A program made the position numbers and the translations under genes. From contig NZ_CP115300.1 of assembly GCF_027625935.1 (NCBI RefSeq), forward strand, positions 3,844,001 to 3,908,000: a stretch of DNA of 64,000 nt, read 5' to 3'. Positions 58,288 through 64,000 of the stretch are shown one piece after another. Source of the DNA: Streptomyces camelliae (GTDB lineage Bacteria; Actinomycetota; Actinomycetes; Streptomycetales; Streptomycetaceae). The first letter of the stretch is position 1. Each line of letters starts with the position of its first letter. The notes under the pieces are model-generated. The model did not search any database and had not been told where the DNA came from. It worked only from the letters and a program-made list of their open reading frames with translations.

Positions 58288-59078
58288 CACTCCCCCTCCT
58301 CTGCGTCACGTTCCGCGGACGGCGCGTCCTGGGGTTCCTCATGCGGACCTCCGCGCGGATGGACCACGCGCGCGGGTGCGGCCTCTCCCCTTGCCAGGCG
58401 AAGGCCCACCAGCGACGCGGGTCCCGCACTGCCACCCTCCTCGACGGCCCCGGGCCGCTCGTCGGGGAAGCCGGCCAGAATCCGCGCGGTCTCCTTGAAG
58501 GTGCACAGCCGAGCCCCGCGCGTGGGCTGTACGGGCCGTCCCGCGCGCAGATCGTCGACCAGGCGCTTGGCGCTGCCGGGCGTCTGGTTGTCGAAGAACT
58601 CCCAGTTGACCATCACGACCGGCGCGAAGTCGCAGGCCGCGTTGCACTCGATGTGCTCCAGGGTGACCTTGCCGTCGTCGGTGGTCTCGCCGTTGCCGAC
58701 GCCCAGGTGTTCCTGGAGGCTCTCGAAGATCTCGTCGCCGCCCATCACGGCGCACAGCGTGTTGGTGCACACGCCGACCTGGTAGTCACCGGAGGGCCGC
58801 CGCCGGTACATGGTGTAGAAGGTGGCGACGGCGGTGACCTCGGCCGTGGTCAGGTCCAGCATGTCCGCGCAGAACTGCATTCCGGTGCGCGTGACATGGC
58901 CCTCCTCCGACTGCACGAGGTGGAGCAGCGGCAGCAGGGCGGAGCGGGAGTCCGGGTAGCGCGCGATGACCTCGCGCGCGTCCGCCTCCAGCCGGGCCCG
59001 GACGTCGTCCGGGTACGCGGGCGCGGGCAGTTCGGGCATGCCCAGGCTGACGCCCCGCTCCGAAGAAGAGGTGGTCAC
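58287..59078 (-). CDS. nuoE: NADH dehydrogenase I subunit E
   Basis: The 263-residue thioredoxin-fold subunit carries a [2Fe-2S] cluster with ligands in CTNTLC and [10 protein letters not shown]. It is longer than the usual ~170 residues because of an Ala/Glu/Pro-rich tail (about 205-263, ending [11 protein letters not shown]). GTG 59078 has GGGAGGCG upstream and overlaps the nuoD stop. Confidence 0.95.
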   Translation of the reverse strand: MTTSSSERGVSLGMPELPAPAYPDDVRARLEADAREVIARYPDSRSALLPLLHLVQSEEGHVTRTGMQFCADMLDLTTAEVTAVATFYTMYRRRPSGDYQVGVCTNTLCAVMGGDEIFESLQEHLGVGNGETTDDGKVTLEHIECNAACDFAPVVMVNWEFFDNQTPGSAKRLVDDLRAGRPVQPTRGARLCTFKETARILAGFPDERPGAVEEGGSAGPASLVGLRLARGEAAPARVVHPRGGPHEEPQDAPSAERDAEEGE

Positions 59079-60415
59079 CGGTCGACGCCTCCCATCACGG
59101 GGTCGATGGACGCGACGGCGACGATCACGTCGGCGACCTGGCCGCCTTCGCACATCGCCGCCATGGCCTGCAGGTTGGTGAAGGACGGGTCGCGGAAGTG
59201 GACCCGGTAGGGGCGGGTGCCGCCATCGGAGACGGCGTGCACGCCGAGTTCGCCCTTGGGGGACTCGACGGCCGCGTACGCCTGTCCCGGCGGGACGCGG
59301 AAGCCCTCGGTGACGAGCTTGAAGTGGTGGATCAGGGCCTCCATGGAGGTGCCCATGATCTTCTTGATGTGGTCGAGGGAGTTGCCGAGTCCGTCCGGTC
59401 CCAGGGCGAGCTGGGCGGGCCAGGCGATCTTCTTGTCGGCGACCATGACCGGTCCGGGCTGGAGCCGGTCCAGGCACTGCTCGACGATCCCGAGCGACTG
59501 GCGCATCTCCTCCAGGCGGACCAGGAAGCGGCCGTAGGCGTCGCAGGTGTCGGCGGTCGGGATCTCGAAGTCGTACGTCTCGTAGCCGCAGTACGGCTGT
59601 GCCTTGCGCAGGTCGTGCGGCAGGCCGGCGGAGCGCAGGATCGGGCCGGTGGCGCCGAGGGCCATGCAGCCGGCCAGGTCGAGATAGCCGATGTCCTGCA
59701 TGCGGGCCTTGAAGATGGGGTTCCCGGTGGCGAGCTTGTCGTACTCCGGGAGGTTCTTCTTCATCTTCTTCACGAACTCGCGGATCTGGTCCACCGCGCC
59801 GGGCGGCAGGTCCTGGGCGAGTCCGCCGGGCCGGATGTACGCGTGGTTCATGCGCAGGCCCGTGATGAGCTCGTAGAGGTCGAGAATCATTTCACGATCA
59901 CGGAATCCGTAGATCATGATCGTGGTGGCGCCCAGCTCCATGCCGCCGGTGGCGATGGCGACCAGGTGGGAGGAGAGCCGGTTCAGCTCCATCAGGAGCA
60001 CCCGGATGATCGTGGCGCGCTCGGTGATGTCGTCCTCGATGCCGAGGAGTTTCTCGACGGCGAGACAGTAGGCGGTCTCGTTGAAGAAGGACGTCAGGTA
60101 GTCCATGCGCGTGACGAAGGTGGTGCCCTGCGTCCACGTGCGGAATTCGAGGTTCTTCTCGATGCCGGTGTGCAGATAGCCGATGCCGCAGCGGGCCTCG
60201 GTGACGGTCTCGCCCTCGATCTCCAGGATGAGGCGGAGCACTCCATGGGTGGAGGGGTGCTGAGGACCCATGTTGACGACGATGCGTTCGTCGTCCGCGC
60301 GGGTCGCGGACTGGACGATCTCGTCCCAGTCACCACCGGTGACCGTGTATACGGTGCCCTCGGTGGTCTCGCGCGCCGATGCGGCGTCGGCCGCGGATGC
60401 TGACTGCGTGCTCAC
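59075..60415 (-). CDS. nuoD: NADH dehydrogenase I subunit D
   Basis: The 446-residue 49-kDa-type subunit forms the quinone-reduction site with NuoB. It has the [14 protein letters not shown] loop, [19 protein letters not shown] and a C-terminal [39 protein letters not shown]. The nuo2 cluster has no nuoD, so this is the only NuoD in the window. GTG 60415 overlaps the nuoC stop. Confidence 0.96.
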   Translation of the reverse strand: MSTQSASAADAASARETTEGTVYTVTGGDWDEIVQSATRADDERIVVNMGPQHPSTHGVLRLILEIEGETVTEARCGIGYLHTGIEKNLEFRTWTQGTTFVTRMDYLTSFFNETAYCLAVEKLLGIEDDITERATIIRVLLMELNRLSSHLVAIATGGMELGATTIMIYGFRDREMILDLYELITGLRMNHAYIRPGGLAQDLPPGAVDQIREFVKKMKKNLPEYDKLATGNPIFKARMQDIGYLDLAGCMALGATGPILRSAGLPHDLRKAQPYCGYETYDFEIPTADTCDAYGRFLVRLEEMRQSLGIVEQCLDRLQPGPVMVADKKIAWPAQLALGPDGLGNSLDHIKKIMGTSMEALIHHFKLVTEGFRVPPGQAYAAVESPKGELGVHAVSDGGTRPYRVHFRDPSFTNLQAMAAMCEGGQVADVIVAVASIDPVMGGVDR

Positions 60416-61182
60416 GAGTACGACCTCCGCTGGTCCGGAGCCGGAATCTGGGCGCCCTTGTACTCGACGGGGATGCCGCCGAGGGGATAGTCCTTGCGCT
60501 GCGGGTGGCCCTGCCAGTCGTCCGGCATCATGATCCGGGTCAGGGCCGGGTGACCGTCGAAGACGATGCCGAAGAAGTCGTAGGTCTCGCGCTCGTGCCA
60601 GTCGTTCGTCGGGTACACGGAGACCAGCGACGGGATGCGCGGATCGGCGTCGGGGGCGCTGACTTCGAGGCGGATCAGCCGGTTGTGGGTGATCGAGCGC
60701 AGGTGGTAGACGGCGTGCAGCTCGCGGCCCTTGTCGTGCGGGTAGTGGACGCCGCTGACGCCGGTGCACAGCTCGAAGCGCAGGGCGGGGTCGTCGCGCA
60801 GGGTGCGGGCGACGCGGAGCAGGTGCTCGCGTTCGATGTGGAGGGTCAGCTCGCCGCGGTCGACGACCGTCTTCTCGATGGCGTTCTCGGGGAGGAGTCC
60901 CTGTTCCTCCAGGGCGCCTTCGAGTTCGTCGGCGACCTCGTCGAACCAGCCGCCGTAGGGCCTGCTCGCCGGTCCGGGGAGGCGGACCGAGCGGACGAGT
61001 CCGCCGTAGCCGGAGGTGTCACCGCCGTTGTTGGCGCCGAACATGCCCCGCTGGACGCGGATCTCCTCGCCGCCCTGGCCGCGCTGGCCGGGGAGGTTGG
61101 AGGCGGAGAGGTCCTTCTCGGGGTTCACCCCGTTCGCGGACCCGTTCACGCCGCCCGTGCCGTTGCCGTTCGCGTCGCTCAC
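60412..61182 (-). CDS. nuoC: NADH dehydrogenase I subunit C
   Basis: The 256-residue 30-kDa-type subunit has [19 protein letters not shown] and [26 protein letters not shown]. The N-terminal 70 residues are Gly/Asn-rich and poorly conserved ([20 protein letters not shown]). It lacks the long repetitive C terminus of NuoC2, so that tail is specific to the second cluster. GTG 61182 overlaps the nuoB stop. Confidence 0.94.
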   Translation of the reverse strand: MSDANGNGTGGVNGSANGVNPEKDLSASNLPGQRGQGGEEIRVQRGMFGANNGGDTSGYGGLVRSVRLPGPASRPYGGWFDEVADELEGALEEQGLLPENAIEKTVVDRGELTLHIEREHLLRVARTLRDDPALRFELCTGVSGVHYPHDKGRELHAVYHLRSITHNRLIRLEVSAPDADPRIPSLVSVYPTNDWHERETYDFFGIVFDGHPALTRIMMPDDWQGHPQRKDYPLGGIPVEYKGAQIPAPDQRRSYS

Positions 61183-61733
61183 CGCAGCAGCCCCTTCATC
61201 TCGATCGTGGGCAGGGCCTTGAGCGCGGCCTCCTCCGCCTCGCGGGCGGCCTCCTCGGCGTTCACGCCGAGCTTGGAGGTCTGGATCTTCTGGTGGAGCT
61301 TGAGGATCGCGTCCATCAGCATCTCGGGGCGGGGCGGGCAGCCCGGCAGATAGATGTCGACCGGGACGATGTGGTCGACGCCCTGGACGATCGCGTAGTT
61401 GTTAAACATGCCGCCCGAGGAGGCGCAGACGCCCATGGAGATCACCCACTTGGGGTTGGGCATCTGGTCGTAGACCTGCCGGAGCACCGGCGCCATCTTC
61501 TGGCTGACCCGGCCGGCGACGATCATGAGGTCGGCCTGGCGCGGTGAGCCGCGGAAGACCTCCATGCCGAAGCGCGCCAGGTCGTAACGGCCGGCGCCGG
61601 TGGTCATCATCTCGATGGCGCAGCAGGCGAGGCCGAAGGTGGCGGGGAAGACGGACGCCTTGCGCACCCAGCCCGCGGCCTGCTCGACGGTGGTCAGCAG
61701 GAATCCGCTCGGCAGCTTTTCTTCGAGTCCCAT
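61179..61733 (-). CDS. nuoB: NADH dehydrogenase I subunit B
   Basis: The 184-residue subunit binds the N2 [4Fe-4S] cluster with Cys37, Cys38 ([11 protein letters not shown]), Cys103 (GVCASSGG) and Cys132 (LPGCPPRPE). It contacts NuoD at the quinone site. ATG 61733 lies 15 bases after the nuoA stop. A charged C-terminal helix follows ([12 protein letters not shown]). Confidence 0.96.
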   Translation of the reverse strand: MGLEEKLPSGFLLTTVEQAAGWVRKASVFPATFGLACCAIEMMTTGAGRYDLARFGMEVFRGSPRQADLMIVAGRVSQKMAPVLRQVYDQMPNPKWVISMGVCASSGGMFNNYAIVQGVDHIVPVDIYLPGCPPRPEMLMDAILKLHQKIQTSKLGVNAEEAAREAEEAALKALPTIEMKGLLR

Positions 61734-61748
61734 GTCGTTAAAGGCCCC

Positions 61749-62108
61749 TCAGTCCCATTCCAGGCCGCCGCGCCGCCATACGTACGCGTACGCGACGAAG
61801 ACGGTGAGCACGAAGAGCAGCATCTCCACGAGCCCGAAGATCCCCAGGGCGTCGAAGGTGACGGCCCAGGGGTAGAGGAAGACGATCTCGATGTCGAAGA
61901 CGATGAAGAGCATCGCCGTCAGGTAGTACTTGATGGGGAAGCGCCCGCCGCCCGCCGGCGTGGGGGTCGGCTCGATACCGCACTCGTAGGCTTCGAGCTT
62001 GGCGCGGTTGTACCGCTTCGGACCGATCAGCGTGGCCATGACCACGGAGAAGATCGCAAAGCCTGCCCCGAGGGCTCCCAGTACGAGGATGGGCGCATAC
62101 GCGTTCAC
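61749..62108 (-). CDS. nuoA: NADH dehydrogenase I subunit A
   Basis: The 119-residue ND3 subunit has three helices and the loop AKLEAYECGIEPTPTPAGGGRFPIKYYLTAMLFIVFDIEIVFLYPW, including the redox-responsive cysteine. GTG 62108 has GAGAGGAGCGAGGAG upstream. It is the first gene of the operon nuoABCDEFGHIJKLMN; the promoter and a palindromic operator lie in the region just upstream. Confidence 0.95.
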   Translation of the reverse strand: MNAYAPILVLGALGAGFAIFSVVMATLIGPKRYNRAKLEAYECGIEPTPTPAGGGRFPIKYYLTAMLFIVFDIEIVFLYPWAVTFDALGIFGLVEMLLFVLTVFVAYAYVWRRGGLEWD

Positions 62109-62216
62109 CGCTCCTCGCTCCTCTCAGTCGGCGCTGACTGCTGGCGGTTGCACAGGGCCCACACCGGCCTCACCGGTCCCCCGAACCCCGCTCGTCCCGG
62201 GCGAAGATCGAGAACA

Positions 62217-62232
62217 TGTGAAGCAGGTCACA
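62217..62232. promoter_or_regulatory. Rex- or CRP-type operator upstream of the nuo operon
   Basis: TGTGAAGCAGGTCACA has perfect 5-bp arms (TGTGA, TCACA) around 6 bases. Streptomyces nuoA-N is a known target of the NADH-sensing repressor Rex, whose site is TGTGAAC-N2-GTTCACA-like; the same sequence also fits the GTG-N6-GNCAC site of Streptomyces Crp. It lies 109 bases before the nuoA start, just downstream of a possible -10 box (TAAGAT, 62249-62254, minus strand), a position suited to repression. Confidence 0.65.
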
Positions 62233-62725
62233 AGCCCAGCTGCCACGCATCTTATGCCCGGCACTCTGTGATCTGCGACACGGGGTATTCCACAAGCTTT
62301 GTGATCTCCACCACCTGACGAAGGATCATGAAGTCGGATGATGAGTGATCTTCATACGCGAAGCGTTCAGTTGATCACCAGAAGTGACATTCTGGCTTGT
62401 CGCCGCAGGCCGGAGGGGGCGTCTCCATATCAAGAGAGTTCGCCTGCATGCAAATTGGCGCTGGACACGACTCCTTGATAGAGGACCGCGTTCACACATC
62501 AGGGGGAGCGCGGGGCGTGATGTGGACGGCGGCCGGACGTGTGCGCGCGTTCACGAGCTCCGTGCGCAGGGATGCCGTCATTTCGTGTGCGCAGGGGACG
62601 CCGCCGTTCCGGTAACCGTTCCGTGACCTCCGCCACATCGATGAGAGGCCTCTGAGAACCGGGCTTGGCCAACGACCGCAACCAGTGGTAGGTGGGGGGC
62701 AATTCGGGCGTAATGATCAAAGAGC

Positions 62726-62745
62726 GTGATCAAGGGCTTGATCAC
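62726..62745. promoter_or_regulatory. TGATCAA inverted repeat upstream of the NlpC/P60 gene
   Basis: GTGATCAA-GGGC-TTGATCAC is a perfect 8-bp inverted repeat, with a further TGATCAA at 62714-62720 and TTGATCAC at 62371-62378. The cluster lies about 130 bases before the hydrolase start codon. It may be a regulator site; no regulator with this exact site comes to mind. Confidence 0.4.
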
Positions 62746-62876
62746 CGCAGTCCGCAATGTCCGTTACGGCGTCAATAAAGAGCGACGCGCCCGGGATTTG
62801 AGGTCTCGATTGAGCAACTGTGGCGCAGGACACGTTTCTTGAAGATATGAAGGAGCCCCTGATACCGGTTGTTCCC

Positions 62877-63692
62877 ATGTCCCACACCGCTCACATACGC
62901 AGCCACCGGAAGCCCCGCCGCAGCGCGTCGACCCTCGCGATGCGGGCCGGAGTTGCCGGTGGCGTCCTCAGCACCCTGGCAGTCGCCGGGGCGTCCGGCT
63001 CGGCGAACGCGGCCGAGCCGGTGACGCAGACCCTCGAACTGCCCACCCTGACGGCCGACCTGGCCGCCCAGGCGGCCCAGACCGCGGACGCCACGCAGCA
63101 GGCCGCCGCGAACTACCAGCTGCAGGCCGAGCGAGACGCGGCCGCCGCGAATGCCGCGAAGCAGGCCAAGGCGGACCTGGCCGAGGCGAAGCAGAAGGCC
63201 GCGGAGGCCAAGAAGAAGGCCGACGAGGAGGCCCGCATCCAGGCCGCCGCGCGTGCCTCGCGCAACGCGGAGCGCACGGTCCTCTCCGCGTCGTCGAGCA
63301 CCGGCTCGTCCTCCTCCACCGGCTCCTCCACGGCGACCGGTTCGGCCGCCGCCGTGATCAGCTTCGTGAAGGCGCAGATCGGCAAGGCCTACGTCTCCGG
63401 TGCCACCGGCCCCTCCGCCTACGACTGCTCCGGTCTGGTGCAGACGGCCTTCAAGCAGGTGGGCGTCAGCCTGCCTCGCGTCTCCCAGGACCAGTCGACG
63501 GCCGGCACCCAGGTCTCGCTGAGCAACCTCCAGCCGGGCGACATCCTGTACTGGGGCAGCGCGGGCAGCGCGTACCACGTCGCGGTGTACGTGGGCGACG
63601 GCATGTTCGTCGGCGCGCAGAACCCCTCCAGCGGCGTCGGGGAGCACCCGCTGTCGTACGACCCGCCGACCGGCGCCGTGCGGGTGCTCTGA
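62877..63692 (+). CDS. Secreted NlpC/P60 peptidoglycan endopeptidase
   Basis: The 271-residue precursor has a signal peptide (hydrophobic MRAGVAGGVLSTLAVAGASGSANA, cleavage near residue 45). An Ala/Lys/Glu-rich coiled-coil segment (about 60-130) and a Ser/Thr/Gly linker follow. The C-terminal NlpC/P60 domain has catalytic Cys184 (AYDCSGLVQTAF) and His234 (SAYHVAVYVGDG). It would cut D-glutamyl-diaminopimelate stem-peptide bonds. ATG 62877 was chosen because the signal peptide starts there; ATG 62847 is in frame. It is divergent from the nuo operon. Confidence 0.9.
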   Translation: MSHTAHIRSHRKPRRSASTLAMRAGVAGGVLSTLAVAGASGSANAAEPVTQTLELPTLTADLAAQAAQTADATQQAAANYQLQAERDAAAANAAKQAKADLAEAKQKAAEAKKKADEEARIQAAARASRNAERTVLSASSSTGSSSSTGSSTATGSAAAVISFVKAQIGKAYVSGATGPSAYDCSGLVQTAFKQVGVSLPRVSQDQSTAGTQVSLSNLQPGDILYWGSAGSAYHVAVYVGDGMFVGAQNPSSGVGEHPLSYDPPTGAVRVL

Positions 63693-63855
63693 GGTCATCC
63701 CGCACCTTTCGACGCGCGTAGGGCCGCAGCCGCTCAGGGGCAGCGGCCCTTGCGGCGTTCCCGTGTGCCATCCCGTGCGTCAGGCCGGTCGTACCTGACA
63801 TGCTCGGCCCGGGCCGCCGTCCGGCGGTCCGTCCACGAGCGAAGGAGACCGCGCG

Positions 63856-64000
63856 ATGCCACGCGTGTTCGTCCAGGGAAGCCCCGTCGACCACTACCCG
63901 CGTCACGCCCCCGAGGCCGGGCGTGGCGCGGTACGGCGGATCACCGAGGTCGGCGAGGAGGTCCTGCACAAGCCGTGCCGGGACGTCACGGAGTTCGGAC
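63856..64000 (+). CDS. Peptide deformylase, N-terminal fragment
   Basis: The first 48 codons are present and the gene runs out of the window. After a short variable start (MPRVFVQGSPVDHYPRHAPE) comes RRITEVGEEVLHKPCRDVTEFG, which matches the beginning of type-I/III actinobacterial deformylases (I...G...L...P...V). The enzyme removes the formyl group from new proteins. The catalytic motifs (GxGLAAPQ, EGCLS, HExDH) lie beyond the window, so the identity is probable rather than proven. The ATG at 63856 has GAAGGAG 8 bases upstream. Confidence 0.7.
   Translation, partial: MPRVFVQGSPVDHYPRHAPEAGRGAVRRITEVGEEVLHKPCRDVTEFG

Larger units (their letters stand above)
62109..62876. other. Intergenic region between nuoA and the NlpC/P60 gene
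   Basis: These 768 bases have no supported gene. Near nuoA lie the TGTGA-N6-TCACA operator and a possible minus-strand -10 element TAAGAT (62249-62254). Near the hydrolase lie several TGATCAA motifs, including an inverted repeat at 62726-62745. The middle holds two copies of GTGCGCAGGG (about 62562 and 62588). I looked for a second c-di-AMP riboswitch and did not find its GGGGGACCC core. Confidence 0.5.

Noticed and set aside
62400..62876. A possible second c-di-AMP riboswitch before the NlpC/P60 gene
   Set aside because: The GGGGGACCC and GGGGTGAA cores and the CGAACCCGACAGCTCACC end block are not present.

Overview
The window is high-GC actinobacterial chromosome, almost certainly Streptomyces. 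Codons end overwhelmingly in G or C, GTG starts are common, operons are packed with ATGA/GTGA stop-start overlaps, and the gene content matches the conserved Streptomyces core locus that carries two nuo (NADH dehydrogenase I) clusters. From memory this corresponds to roughly SCO4561-SCO4609 of S. coelicolor, in reverse orientation.

Layout. 1-2.0 kb: the end of an amino-acid permease gene, a YccF membrane protein and HtpX. 2.0-12.4 kb: a partial second nuo operon on the minus strand (nuoA2-B2-C2-H2-I2-J2-K2-L2-M2-N2). It lacks nuoD, E, F and G, and its NuoC carries a repeat-rich tail of about 350 residues. 12.6-16.3 kb: two recently duplicated sensor kinases and a LuxR-type response regulator. 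16.5-19.5 kb: korAB, a 2-oxoacid:ferredoxin oxidoreductase. 19.5-28 kb: an HxlR regulator divergent from an NmrA-like reductase, a RarD permease, a VOC protein, a conserved hypothetical protein, an FMN reductase, an ABC-2 exporter and a LolA-like membrane-anchored protein. 28-36 kb: a long-chain polyprenyl diphosphate synthase, a c-di-AMP (ydaO-type) riboswitch ahead of a secreted transglycosylase, a HAD phosphatase, a flavin oxidoreductase beside an ATP-grasp ligase, fumarylacetoacetase, and an M56-like membrane peptidase.

37.1-44.0 kb is the most unusual part. It is a plus-strand accessory operon of a GntR/UTRA regulator, a small 2x[4Fe-4S] ferredoxin, a SsuA/TauA-type binding lipoprotein with a C-terminal NosL-like domain, its permease and ATPase, and an AprA-family (adenylylsulfate reductase alpha-like) flavoprotein fused to about nine HEAT repeats. 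It looks like an uptake-plus-redox module for a sulfur (or similar oxyanion/sulfonate) compound. I know of no named pathway with exactly this composition.

44.0-46.0 kb holds recQ. 46.2-62.1 kb is the complete minus-strand nuoA-N operon, ended by a 21-bp perfect hairpin and preceded by a TGTGA-N6-TCACA operator of Rex/CRP type. 62.9-63.7 kb encodes a secreted NlpC/P60 wall hydrolase, and the window ends in the first codons of a peptide deformylase.

At larger scale, short tandem repeats start at or within a few bases of the stop codons of three unrelated genes (kinase 2, the transglycosylase and the ATP-grasp gene). No tRNA, rRNA, CRISPR array, insertion sequence or prophage was seen.
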